Below, in pieces: positions 1 to 8,283 of a stretch of DNA of 64,000 nt (its first letter is position 1; each line of letters begins with the position of its first letter). Position numbers and translations under genes: made by a program. This stretch comes from Massilia sp. METH4 (GTDB lineage: Bacteria > Pseudomonadota > Gammaproteobacteria > Burkholderiales > Burkholderiaceae_D): positions 2,170,001 through 2,234,000 of the forward strand of contig NZ_CP146614.1 in assembly GCF_037094685.1 (NCBI RefSeq), written 5' to 3'. Under the pieces are notes generated by a model that saw only the letters and a list, made by a program, of their open reading frames with translations, made no database searches and was not told the origin of the DNA.

Positions 1-1613
1 AGCAATTCCAGGGTCAGCGAGGCGAGGCCCGCTTTTTCCGGTGTGTCGGCCGCCGTACCCGCATCGATCGCGAGCGCCACGTTCACGATGGGCGCGGAGT
101 GCCGCTCCAGCAGCACGACCTTCAGGCCATTGGAGAGCGTGGCTTTCTGCATGGCCGGGAACTTCACGTCGGGTGCCTCGCCCAGCGCGGGCAGCACCTT
201 GCGGTCGACCGTGGCAGCCGCCGCGGAAAGTTTCGCGAACGGCTTGACCGTCATCGTGTAGTGCGGGGCGCGCAGCCATTGCGCGGCCGTTGCCTTGAGC
301 GCGGCCGGCTGGGCAGCCGCCATGGTGTCGAGCTGCTTCAGGTAGGCGCCCGGCGCGCCGCCGTATGTCATGCTCTCGGCCAGCACGTCCGACCGGCCGC
401 CGAAGCCGCCCAGCCGTTCGATATTGCGCGCGAACCCGGCGAGCGAGCTTGCCTTCACACGCGTCACTTCCTGTGCTGTCGGACCCTTGTCCAGCAATTC
501 GGCGAGCACGGCATCGAGTTCCTTTTCCACCAGCGCGGGGTCGATGCCGGCTTTCACCGTCACGGCGATATCGAAGGTACTCGACAGTTCATTGACATCC
601 ACGCCGGCAGAGACGCCGGTCGCCAGCTGCTTTTCATCGATCAGCCGGCGGTTCAGCCGCGCGTTCTTCGAATTGGCCAGCACATCGGAAAACATGCCGA
701 GCTTTACCACGTCGAGGTCGCGCCAGCCGGGCACGTGCCAGCTACGGTAGATGCGCGCCTGCGGCACGCGGTCTTCCATCTCGTCGCGCACATTGGCGTC
801 CAGCCGGGGGATCCAGGCATCCAGGCGCGGCAGCGGCGGGCCGGGCGGAATCGACTCGAAATATTTCTTCACCAGAGCCAGGGCCCGCTCCGGCGTGATG
901 TCGCCGGCGAGCGAGATCACCGCATTGTTGGGGCCGTAATACGTGTGGTACCACTCGCGGATATCGTCCAGCGAGGCGGCCGCCAGGTCTTCCATGCTGC
1001 CGATCACGGGCCAGGAATACGGGTGCGAATACGGGTACATCCTGGCCGACTTTTCCAGGTGCACGCGGCCATACGGCTGGTTCTCGCCCTGGCGCTTTTC
1101 GTTCTGCACCACGCCCCGTTCCCGCTCCAGCATTTCCTTTGAAATGTAATTGCCGAGGAAGCCCATGCGGTCCGCTTCCAGGTACAGCGTGCGCTCCAGC
1201 GCGGAGACGGGCACGTCCTCGAAGAAATTGGTGCGGTCGGTGTTCGTGGTGCCGTTGCGGTTGTTCGCTCCCAGGTCGTCCATCGCTTCGCGGAAACCGT
1301 GCGGATAGTTCTCGGAGCCGTTGAAGAAGAAGTGCTCGAACAGGTGCGCGAAGCCGGTCTTGCCGCGCCTTTCGTTGCGCGAACCCACGTGGTACCAGAT
1401 GTTCACGCCTACCACCGGCACGCTGTGGTCTTCGTGCACGATCAGGGTCAGGCCGTTTTGCAGCACGAATGTCTTGTGGGGGATGGCGTAGGCCTGCCGC
1501 TGGTACGGCGCGGTGCGCAGCGTCTCGGGTGCGCTCTTCGGTGCGGCCGGCGCGGCCATGATTCCGGCGCTGGCGCAAGCCAGCGTGAACGCGAGGGCAA
1601 TCGTACGTTTCAT
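1..1613 (-). CDS. Exported M16 family zinc metallopeptidase (C-terminus beyond window)
   Basis: Reading from the ATG at 1613 toward position 1 gives an open frame of about 537 codons that runs off the window, so the C-terminal part is missing. Residues 1-20 form a signal peptide (MKRTIALAFTLACASAGIMA). The inverted zinc motif HxxEH is present as HLFEH at residues 90-94, followed by the usual FNGSENYP stretch and a distal glutamate region (RGVVQNEKRQGENQPYG). A second M16 lobe begins near residue 490 (ATLSNGLKVVLLERHSAPIV), so the full protein is probably the two-lobed, roughly 900-residue periplasmic type. It should degrade peptides in the periplasm; the substrate cannot be inferred. It is divergent from the regulator at 1701 across 87 bp. 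Confidence 0.9.
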   Translation of the reverse strand, partial: MKRTIALAFTLACASAGIMAAPAAPKSAPETLRTAPYQRQAYAIPHKTFVLQNGLTLIVHEDHSVPVVGVNIWYHVGSRNERRGKTGFAHLFEHFFFNGSENYPHGFREAMDDLGANNRNGTTNTDRTNFFEDVPVSALERTLYLEADRMGFLGNYISKEMLERERGVVQNEKRQGENQPYGRVHLEKSARMYPYSHPYSWPVIGSMEDLAAASLDDIREWYHTYYGPNNAVISLAGDITPERALALVKKYFESIPPGPPLPRLDAWIPRLDANVRDEMEDRVPQARIYRSWHVPGWRDLDVVKLGMFSDVLANSKNARLNRRLIDEKQLATGVSAGVDVNELSSTFDIAVTVKAGIDPALVEKELDAVLAELLDKGPTAQEVTRVKASSLAGFARNIERLGGFGGRSDVLAESMTYGGAPGAYLKQLDTMAAAQPAALKATAAQWLRAPHYTMTVKPFAKLSAAAATVDRKVLPALGEAPDVKFPAMQKATLSNGLKVVLLERHSAPIVNVALAIDAGTAADTPEKAGLASLTLEL

Positions 1614-1700
1614 GGCACTCCCGGGCGAGGTCGATCCGGCCATTGTAGCGTGCCTGAACCTCAATATTATCGTTATGCTCATCATGCTAATATCTGGCTC

Positions 1701-2309
1701 ATGATCCCATCGGCCCTGTTTACTCCCGCCCAGCAGAAAGTGCTGGGCTTGATGTTCGTGCGCGTGAACGAAGGGTTTCACCTGAACGAGATCATGCGGC
1801 TGACCGGGCTTGGCAGCGCTTCGGCGCAGCGGGAGTTGCGGCGGCTGCACGAAGCCGGTCTGATCCTGTCGGAACGGATCGGCAATGTGCGCCAGTTTCG
1901 GCCGAACAAGGACAGTCCCGTCTACGAGGAATTGACGAGCATCGTCAGGAAGACGTTCGGCCTGCAGAGCGTATTGCACTCCACGCTGGGGCCGCTGCGC
2001 AAGGAGCTGGCGGTGGCCTTCATTTATGGCCGCACCGCGAAGGAGCAGGAACCGACGAGCGATGCGGTGGAGCTGTTGCTGATTGGGGAGAACACCACGT
2101 ACGGCGAATTGCTGACCCGCTTGCCCGTGGCGGAGCGCATCCTGCGCCGGAAGATCAATCCGAACCTCTATTCGCTGCCGGACTTCAAGCGGCGCGTGCG
2201 GGAGCAGCAGGCGTTCATCCTGAACATGCTCGAGGAACGCAAGCTGTTCGTGCTGGGCGATGAAACTGACCTGGACAGTATCGTGCAGCAAGCGCAGGCC
2301 GAGGCCTGA
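1701..2309 (+). CDS. Winged-helix regulator with a degenerate nucleotidyltransferase-like domain
   Basis: 202 residues from the ATG at 1701. Residues about 8-70 form a winged helix-turn-helix of ArsR/MarR character (MRLTGLGSASAQRELRRLHEAGLI). Residues about 88-140 (ELAVAFIYGRTAKEQ then SDAVELLLIGE) have the outline of a minimal nucleotidyltransferase fold, but the catalytic GS and DxD motifs are replaced (GR; DAVEL), so catalysis is unlikely. The reading frame stays open upstream, but only the ATG at 1701 begins at the recognisable domain. It probably represses itself or the divergent M16 peptidase gene. The DNA-binding part is confident; the second domain is an interpretation. Confidence 0.75.
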   Translation: MIPSALFTPAQQKVLGLMFVRVNEGFHLNEIMRLTGLGSASAQRELRRLHEAGLILSERIGNVRQFRPNKDSPVYEELTSIVRKTFGLQSVLHSTLGPLRKELAVAFIYGRTAKEQEPTSDAVELLLIGENTTYGELLTRLPVAERILRRKINPNLYSLPDFKRRVREQQAFILNMLEERKLFVLGDETDLDSIVQQAQAEA

Positions 2310-2319
2310 TTTTCCGGCA

Positions 2320-3750
2320 TTAATTGGCCTGGCCGGGGAGCGGCAAGTCGTCCGCCAGGGTGCGGCCCGTCGCCTGGGCGGGCAAGGCGCGTTCGAGCGG
2401 GAAGCCGAGAGTGAAGCGCGTGAAATCGCCCACCACGGATTCGCACTGGATCGTGCCGCCGAACGCCGTCACCACCTTGTGGCAGAACGCCAGGCCCATG
2501 CCGGTGCCGCCGCCGCTCTTGCGGGTGGTGTAGAACGGCTCGAACACGTGCGGCAGCACGTCCGCCGCGATGCCATGGCCGGTATCGGTGACCACCAGCA
2601 GGTTCTGGTCCCGGCCCCGGAAGCATTCCACCACCACCGAACCGTTGCCTTTCGACTTCACTGCCTGCAACGCATTCTTCAACAGGTTGTACAGCACATA
2701 GACGAGCAGGGTGTCGGAACCGTAGAAGCGGAAGTCCTCGCTCACCCGCACGCTCACTTTTTCGCGCTCACGGTCGGTGAACGGGTAGCAGGCCAGCGCT
2801 TCATCCACCACCTGCTTGGCTGAATGCATGGCGAAATTGTCCCGCTCCAGCGAGCCCACGCGGGCAGATGCCAGCAGCATGTCGACGATGAAGTTCGAGC
2901 GCGACACTTCGGCCTCGATATGGCGGGCGATCTCGCTCAGGTATTCCAGCTGCTCTTCGTTCAGGCCAGGCGCCTGCGAGCGCCGGTAGCCGGCGATCAG
3001 CTCGGGCAGGTTGCGGGCCAGCACGCGCGACTGGCTGCGGATCGTGGCCAGCGGCGTGCGCACCTCGTGGGCGATGCTGGCCGCGGTGGCGAGCGGATCG
3101 GCCAGCAGGTTGTGCCGCACCATGGCCTGGGCGATCAGGCCCAGGCTGGCGGCGATGAACAGTACGCCCGGAGGATAGAACTCCACGCCGTAGTTGCACA
3201 GGTAATCGACCGATGCCACCGCGTAGATCAGGATGCTCACGAAGCAGTAGCGCAGCCGCGCCTTTTCTGTCGACAGCGCCACTTGCTGCCGGAGGTACAG
3301 CAGGTACAGGCCGCGCAGGATCACGATCGCGGTCTGGGCAAGATAAAGCGGGTGCAGCCAGCCGGCTTGCGGATAGAAGCCGTAGAAATACGAGTGCAGG
3401 CCGGCGAGCAGCCAGTCGGTGGAAGGGATCAGCAAGGCCAGCACGGCGGCCAGACCGTAACTGGCGTGCACGAACATGCGTTCCGTGCGGCGCCCCGTAA
3501 GCTCGGCGATGAAGTGGTACAGCGTGGTGGGCAGGAACAGGATCGGCAGGTAGCCGAGCCGGGCGAGGATCAGCGCCGTCTCTTCATTCTCGACCTGGAA
3601 CAGCAGTGCCCACGTGGCTTGCCAGAAGAACGTGGTGATGCAGATGAGGAAGAAGGTCAGGCTGGCGCGGTTCGTGCCGCGCGAATTCAGCACGTACGCG
3701 CCGTAGCTGAGGAATACCAACGACACCAATCCCGGCAAGATCGAATACAT
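2320..3750 (-). CDS. Membrane sensor histidine kinase with N-terminal 7TM-type region
   Basis: 476 residues. The N-terminal ~215 residues hold about seven hydrophobic segments with no large periplasmic domain, as in the 7TM histidine kinases and resembling CqsS/LqsS-type sensors. A HisKA H-box follows (SIAHEVRTPLATI), then a HATPase_c domain with an N-box (NLLKNALQAV), a G1 box (DTGHGIA), an F-box (FEPFYTT) and a G2 box (GTGMGLAF). An ATG at 3762 in the same frame lacks a ribosome site; the ATG at 3750 has GGGAG five bases upstream and was chosen. No response regulator lies beside it, so it is an orphan kinase here. Its stop is 10 bp from the convergent regulator gene. Confidence 0.88.
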   Translation of the reverse strand: MYSILPGLVSLVFLSYGAYVLNSRGTNRASLTFFLICITTFFWQATWALLFQVENEETALILARLGYLPILFLPTTLYHFIAELTGRRTERMFVHASYGLAAVLALLIPSTDWLLAGLHSYFYGFYPQAGWLHPLYLAQTAIVILRGLYLLYLRQQVALSTEKARLRYCFVSILIYAVASVDYLCNYGVEFYPPGVLFIAASLGLIAQAMVRHNLLADPLATAASIAHEVRTPLATIRSQSRVLARNLPELIAGYRRSQAPGLNEEQLEYLSEIARHIEAEVSRSNFIVDMLLASARVGSLERDNFAMHSAKQVVDEALACYPFTDREREKVSVRVSEDFRFYGSDTLLVYVLYNLLKNALQAVKSKGNGSVVVECFRGRDQNLLVVTDTGHGIAADVLPHVFEPFYTTRKSGGGTGMGLAFCHKVVTAFGGTIQCESVVGDFTRFTLGFPLERALPAQATGRTLADDLPLPGQAN

Positions 3751-3894
3751 GCGCGCTCCCATGGGAGATTACATTGAACAGGCAAGCGATCTTAGCAACA
3801 GAAAATCGCGAAGTGCGTGTCAAGTTCCCCGTAATCGTACGAAGGTTGCGTTTAGTCAAAAGTGCGTCATGCTTTACGGCAAAAAGTAGAGGTG

Positions 3895-3911
3895 TTCGGA
3901 ATCTTTCCGAA
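3895..3911. promoter_or_regulatory. Perfect 7-bp inverted repeat, candidate operator
   Basis: TTCGGAA-TCT-TTCCGAA lies in the divergent gap between the 7TM kinase and the hotdog thioesterase, 52 bp before the thioesterase start. Arm length and the 3-bp spacer fit a dimeric repressor site or a small hairpin in the leader. No regulator can be assigned. Confidence 0.4.
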
Positions 3912-3962
3912 AATCACGCCCAGTATCCAAAAGGCGCGGCAACCACTTCTCAGGAGCAACCC

Positions 3963-4409
3963 ATGTATATGCATGCCAACGTAGCAAACGACGCCAACAT
4001 CGACGCTGAACTGACCTTCCAGCACCAGCTGTCGATCTACCTCAAGGATTCGAACGCCTATGGCAACACGTATTTTGCGCGCTATTTTGAATGGCAGGGG
4101 ATTTGCCGCGAAAAATGGTTTTACGAGTGCATTTCACGCGACATGTTGCAGCAGGAAGGGGTGTTCATCACCAAGCACGCCGAGCAGGATTACCTGCAGG
4201 AGACGTTCCCTTTCCAGGACATCACCTGCGAGGTCAACACCTACGACATCAAGCGCTGTTCGTTCTGGCTGGAATTCCGCTTCTACGCGAACGGCGAGCT
4301 GGTGGCGACAGGCCGCCAGCAACTCGTGTTCGCCAGCCATACGAAGCAGATCAAGGCGCTGCCGGAACTCGTGCTCAAGCGTATCGGCCGTTATGCGCTG
4401 AAGAAGTGA
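3963..4409 (+). CDS. Hotdog-fold acyl thioesterase, resembling enediyne-type thioesterases
   Basis: 148 residues from the ATG at 3963, which follows AGGAG with a six-base gap; earlier in-frame starts lack such a site. The opening region (KDSNAYGNTYFARYFEWQG followed by ICREKWF) matches the single-domain 4-hydroxybenzoyl-CoA/acyl-ACP thioesterase pattern, and most resembles the thioesterases that release polyene products from enediyne polyketide synthases. There is no polyketide synthase in the window, so the substrate is unknown. It would act in the cytoplasm on an acyl thioester. Divergent from a membrane sensor kinase; a perfect inverted repeat lies between them. Confidence 0.75.
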   Translation: MYMHANVANDANIDAELTFQHQLSIYLKDSNAYGNTYFARYFEWQGICREKWFYECISRDMLQQEGVFITKHAEQDYLQETFPFQDITCEVNTYDIKRCSFWLEFRFYANGELVATGRQQLVFASHTKQIKALPELVLKRIGRYALKK

Positions 4410-4549
4410 TGAGGGACTGGCCGCCGTCCCGGTGCAGCCGATCGGACAGCTCAACCACCGCCCGGGCATGATACGCGCGCCCAAACAATGCCGCGTTCTC
4501 GTTGCCACGTTTCGTCCAGCCCCTGCATCAGGCAGTATGTAATACCCCC

Positions 4550-6370
4550 TTATTGCGCACGCTGTTGCGCGATCCAGGCATCGATCTTCGCTTCCAGCAA
4601 ACTCAGCGGCAAAGTGCCGTCACCCAGCACCTGTTCGTGGAAGGCCGGCAGGCTGAACTTCCCGCCCAGCGCTTCCTGCGCCCGCTGCCGCAGCTCCATG
4701 ATCTTCAACGCGCCGATCTTGTAGGCGAGCGCCTGGCCCGGCCACGCCATGTAGCGTTCGGTCTCGCTGCGTGCCACTGCGTCGTAGCCCAGCGTATCCT
4801 TCATGTACTGGATCGTCCGTTCGCGCGTCCAGCCCTTCGCATGCATGCCCGTGTCGACCACCAGCCGCGTGGCCCGCAGCAATTCGTCGTTCAGGTGGCC
4901 GAAGTACTGCGCCGGATCGTCGAACAGGCGCATCTCGCGACCCAGCGTTTCCGCATACAGCGCCCAGCCTTCGGTGAAGGCCGTGTTGCCGCCGAACTTG
5001 CGGAAGTTCGGCAAGCCCAGCTCCTGCATCAGCGCGATGTGGAAGTGGTGCCCCGGCTTGCCTTCATGCAGGAACAGCGTCGTCATGCCCGTGCTGCCGT
5101 ACTTCTTCGGATCGGTCACGACCGACCAGAAGACCCCCGGCCGGGAGCCGTCCGCCGCCGGCGCCGTGTAATGGTCCGATGCCGTGTCGCGCGACAGTTC
5201 CGGTTCCAGCCGCAAGTCCAGCTTCGCCTTCGGCAGCAGCGTGAACATGGCCGGCAACTTTTCATCGAGGACGCCGTCGAGCTTGCGGTACACGGCCTGT
5301 ACTTCATCCTCGGTCTTGAATGGGAAGAAGCGCGGCTGCTGCGAGACCCAGACCGGCAAGCCGGCCGGTGGGCCGTCGTAGCCCAGTTGCGGGCCCAGCT
5401 TGGCGAACTCGGCCTGGATACGGGCGACTTCCTTCAAGCCGATCTCGTGGATCGCTTCCGGCGTCAGGTCGGTCGTGGTCGAGTCGGCCACCCGCACGGC
5501 GTACCATGCGCGGCCATTGGGCACTGCCGAGAAACCGGTCGACTCGCGGCAAGCCGGGATGTAGTCGTTCTCGATGAACGCGGCGAGCCGCGCCAGCGCC
5601 GGCTGCAGCTGCGTGACCGCGGCGCGGTAGTCGGCCGTCAGCCGTGCCTTGTCCGCCGGTGCGAAGCCGGCCGGCATGCGGTTGACGGGGGTGTAGTAGA
5701 TGCTCTGTTCCGGCGCCGCACTGACCAGTTTCTTGAACTGCGGCAGTGCCGACACCATGATCGCCTTCGGCTGCGTGACACCGGTGCGCATGCCTTCTTG
5801 CATGTTGGCGATCGCCTGGTCGATCCAGGCAGGCAATTGCGTCAGCCGGTTCAGGTAGGCGCGGTACTGCTTCACCGTGGTGAGCGGCTGTGACGCTTCG
5901 CCGCTCGCATAGTTCGCCAGCGTGACCGGCAGGCTGTCCATCTGGCTGATCGGCAGCAGGTGGCCCGGATAGGGCTCGTAGGACAGCAGCGTCTTCAACT
6001 CGAATGCCAGCACGTCGTAGTTGATGCGGTCCCGGTGCGTCAGCTTGCGGCGGTCGATGGCGGCCAGGCGGCGCGTGTAGTCGCGGTAGCGGTCGAACTG
6101 CCTGGCGCGCTCGGCCGGCGCAATGGCCATGCCGATCTGGTCGTCGAAGCGGTTGTCGCCATTGTCGGTGGCGTAGACCGGCTCGTAGCGGGCGATGGCG
6201 TCGTAATACTCGTCCGCCAGCGCAAGGAATTTCTTGCTCTCGGCGGCCGAAACGTCGGCCGCGACCTTGCCGGCGGCCTTGTGGGCTGCCGTGGGCGCGG
6301 CGTGCGCTGCCGGGCCGAAGGCCAGCAGCAGGGCGGCGGTGAGCGCGCCCAGGGTGAAGCGGTATGTCAT
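4550..6370 (-). CDS. Exported DUF885 family protein (putative metallo-hydrolase)
   Basis: 606 residues. The frame extends upstream to a TTG at 6412, but the ATG at 6370 begins a clean signal peptide (MTYRFTLGALTAALLLAF, cut after AHA), so it was preferred. Around residue 430 is the family hallmark HEGKPGHHFH, which resembles a zinc-binding motif, followed by FTEGWALYAE, whose glutamate could complete a metal site. DUF885 proteins are secreted and often regarded as peptidase-like, but the reaction is not established. It is convergent with the thioesterase gene (140 bp between them). Confidence 0.85.
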   Translation of the reverse strand: MTYRFTLGALTAALLLAFGPAAHAAPTAAHKAAGKVAADVSAAESKKFLALADEYYDAIARYEPVYATDNGDNRFDDQIGMAIAPAERARQFDRYRDYTRRLAAIDRRKLTHRDRINYDVLAFELKTLLSYEPYPGHLLPISQMDSLPVTLANYASGEASQPLTTVKQYRAYLNRLTQLPAWIDQAIANMQEGMRTGVTQPKAIMVSALPQFKKLVSAAPEQSIYYTPVNRMPAGFAPADKARLTADYRAAVTQLQPALARLAAFIENDYIPACRESTGFSAVPNGRAWYAVRVADSTTTDLTPEAIHEIGLKEVARIQAEFAKLGPQLGYDGPPAGLPVWVSQQPRFFPFKTEDEVQAVYRKLDGVLDEKLPAMFTLLPKAKLDLRLEPELSRDTASDHYTAPAADGSRPGVFWSVVTDPKKYGSTGMTTLFLHEGKPGHHFHIALMQELGLPNFRKFGGNTAFTEGWALYAETLGREMRLFDDPAQYFGHLNDELLRATRLVVDTGMHAKGWTRERTIQYMKDTLGYDAVARSETERYMAWPGQALAYKIGALKIMELRQRAQEALGGKFSLPAFHEQVLGDGTLPLSLLEAKIDAWIAQQRAQ

Positions 6371-6468
6371 GCGTGATGTCCAGGTGTAAATGATGGAAAC
6401 GAACGGGCGCAAGGATAAGCGATCCGTGGCGGCGGCGATACGGATTTGTCGGCGCTGGGTAGCAAAAC

Positions 6469-6498
6469 TGTATTCATTTGTCTTGCCAGTTTTTTCAG
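6469..6498 (+). repeat. Upstream element shared by the two tandem PEP-CTERM genes, copy 1
   Basis: The block TGTATT-2-TTTGTCTT-2-CAGT...CAG recurs before the next gene at 7373-7403 with one gap. Conservation outside the coding regions suggests a duplicated promoter or regulatory site. Copy 1 ends 106 bp before its gene. Confidence 0.5.
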
Positions 6499-6604
6499 CG
6501 AACTGATGAATTTAAAATAACTTTCTGCCAGAACCCGGGCTGGTTTCTTCCATTGCGTGTTGTCATTCACTCTACAACGTCGTACTCGAACTAAGGAAAA
6601 TAAA

Positions 6605-7267
6605 ATGAAGAAACTCATTGGTTCCGGCCTGCTGGCCGCAGCCGTGGCCGCGCCTTTGTCCGCCAGCGCCGCAGACACCGTCGACTGGTTCAACTGGACC
6701 GGCTTGACCGGCACCGCGGTCCAGAACGGCACCAACATCGACGCCACTTTCACTGCCACGTCGCTGGGCCTCACGCATGCCGATTACTTCACCGGAGAGG
6801 ACGATGCATACCTCAGCGCCGAAGTCACCAACGGCCCCGGCACCGACGGCATGTTCAGCTTCGCGGGCGGTACCGAGGTCGTGCACCATGTGCATTTCTC
6901 CAAGGCCGTGGTCAATCCGTACCTGGCCATTGTCAGCCTGGGGAGCGAAGCCACTGCCGCGTCGTTCAACTTCGCCAACGTCAGCAGCATCACGCTGGTC
7001 AGCGAAGGCGACGGCTACTACGGCGACGGGGAGCTCAGCATTGCCGGCGGCACCATTACCGGCTTCGAAGGGCACGGCGTGGTGCGCCTGAACGGCACCT
7101 TCACCGACCTGTACTTCACCACGCCGGACAACGAATACTGGTACGGCGCCTCGTTCGGCATTCCGGTCTCGGCGGTGCCCGAGCCGGGCACCTGGGCCAT
7201 GCTCGCCATGGGCGGAGCCGTGCTGGGCCTGGTGGGGCGGCGCCGCAAGCAGGGCAGGCCGGCTTAA
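6605..7267 (+). CDS. PEP-CTERM sorting-domain protein, tandem copy 1
   Basis: 220 residues, starting at the ATG at 6605 behind AAGGA. Signal peptide at residues 1-22 (ending SASAA). The C-terminus carries a PEP-CTERM signal: VPEPGTWAM, a hydrophobic segment, then GRRRKQ. Such proteins are exported and processed by an exosortase, usually tied to exopolysaccharide or the cell surface. The body is a small all-beta-looking domain of unknown function. The gene at 7448 encodes a clear paralogue (shared ADYFxG, VxNGPG, HHxHFSxAVVNPY and LNGTFTDLYFTTP), so this is a tandem duplication. Confidence 0.88.
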   Translation: MKKLIGSGLLAAAVAAPLSASAADTVDWFNWTGLTGTAVQNGTNIDATFTATSLGLTHADYFTGEDDAYLSAEVTNGPGTDGMFSFAGGTEVVHHVHFSKAVVNPYLAIVSLGSEATAASFNFANVSSITLVSEGDGYYGDGELSIAGGTITGFEGHGVVRLNGTFTDLYFTTPDNEYWYGASFGIPVSAVPEPGTWAMLAMGGAVLGLVGRRRKQGRPA

Positions 7268-7372
7268 GCGGGCGTGCTCCATCGGCCGGGATTCAAGCGG
7301 GCCGGTTACGCCGTTCATGCCAGTGCGGGGGCGCTGGCTGGACGGCGTAATTGTCTAGGCGTTCAGCTAAAT

Positions 7373-7403
7373 TGTATTGCTTTGTCTTATCAGTATTGCT
7401 CAG
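7373..7403 (+). repeat. Upstream element shared by the two tandem PEP-CTERM genes, copy 2
   Basis: Same TGTATT-2-TTTGTCTT-2-CAGT pattern as 6469-6498. Here it ends only 44 bp before the start codon. Probably part of the duplicated upstream region; no regulator is identified. Confidence 0.5.
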
Positions 7404-7447
7404 ATAGTAATGTCATTAGACTAACGGCACGCCTATCTTCCTTGGCA

Positions 7448-8152
7448 ATGAACCGTTCTATAACGTATCTATCAGGAGCAAGCAAGAAACAATTGTCCGG
7501 CCCTGGCCTGCTGGCCGCCGTCCTCTTCACCCCATTGGCGGCAATGGCCGACCCGGTCAGCTGGATCGACTGGAATGGCAAGGCGGGCAGCCTGGTCCAG
7601 AATGGCGCCACGATCGAGGTCACCTACACGGGTGGCGCCAATATCTCGCATGCGGATTACTTTTCCGGCTTTCCGGGAACCTATGTCAGTGACGAGGTGA
7701 GCAATGGTCCGGGCGGCAACGGTTTCCTGCAGCTGGTCGGCGGCTCCTCGATGCTCCAGCATCACATCCACTTCTCGTCTGCCGTGGTAAATCCTTACAT
7801 CGCACTGCTCAGCGTAGGCGCGGGGGGCGAAGCCGCCACATTCACCTTCCACGACGTGGCCAGCATCGAATTGCTCAGCAAGGGATCGAACGCGTGGGGC
7901 AACGGCGAACTGGCTGTGGCGGGCAACGTCGTCTCCGGCAAGGAAGGCAATGGACTGATCCGCCTGAACGGCACGTTCACGGACCTGTACTTCACCACCC
8001 CCGTGTATGAGAACTGGTACGGCGCCGCCATCGGTGCCGCCGCCGTCAGCGCCGTGCCGGAACCTGGCACATGGGGCATGCTGGCGGCCGGCAGCCTCGT
8101 GCTCGCGCTGGCACGCCGCCGCCAGAACGCCAGGTTCACCCGGCCCGCGTAA
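7448..8152 (+). CDS. PEP-CTERM sorting-domain protein, tandem copy 2
   Basis: 234 residues from the ATG at 7448; the frame is open further upstream, but homology with the preceding gene starts here. The signal-peptide hydrophobic core is LLAAVLFTPLAAMA, and the C-terminal signal is VPEPGTWGM, a hydrophobic stretch, then ARRRQN. About half of the residues match the preceding protein. No good Shine-Dalgarno is visible, so its start is less certain than that of copy 1. Function of the central domain is unknown; it is expected to be surface-exposed or released after exosortase cleavage. Confidence 0.82.
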   Translation: MNRSITYLSGASKKQLSGPGLLAAVLFTPLAAMADPVSWIDWNGKAGSLVQNGATIEVTYTGGANISHADYFSGFPGTYVSDEVSNGPGGNGFLQLVGGSSMLQHHIHFSSAVVNPYIALLSVGAGGEAATFTFHDVASIELLSKGSNAWGNGELAVAGNVVSGKEGNGLIRLNGTFTDLYFTTPVYENWYGAAIGAAAVSAVPEPGTWGMLAAGSLVLALARRRQNARFTRPA

Positions 8153-8170
8153 CGATCAATATTGCAAAAA

Positions 8171-8270
8171 AAAACCGGTGCCACCGGTTTTCGAGAAATG
8201 TTCCAAAAAAAACGGTGCCTGTCACCGGTTTTCGGGAAATGTTTCAGAAAGCCCGGTGCCTGTCACCGGT
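8171..8270. repeat. Three tandem copies of a short palindromic repeat (core GGTGCCTGTCACCGG)
   Basis: Copies at 8171-8191 (a perfect palindrome, 10-bp arms AAAACCGGTG and CACCGGTTTT around one base), 8214-8228 and 8253-8269, joined by a shared TTTTCGnGAAATGTT linker. They fill the gap between two convergent genes. The arms followed by TTTT could act as a terminator on either strand. The same core recurs at 20904-20965. Confidence 0.75.
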
Positions 8271-8283
8271 GTTCGGGTTGCCT

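Noticed and set aside
6370..6412. Upstream TTG start for the DUF885 gene
   Set aside because: It would place 14 polar residues before a good signal peptide, and it has no ribosome site.
8171..8270. Three regularly spaced repeats as a CRISPR array
   Set aside because: Units are palindromic, the linkers are themselves similar rather than unique spacers, and there are no cas genes.
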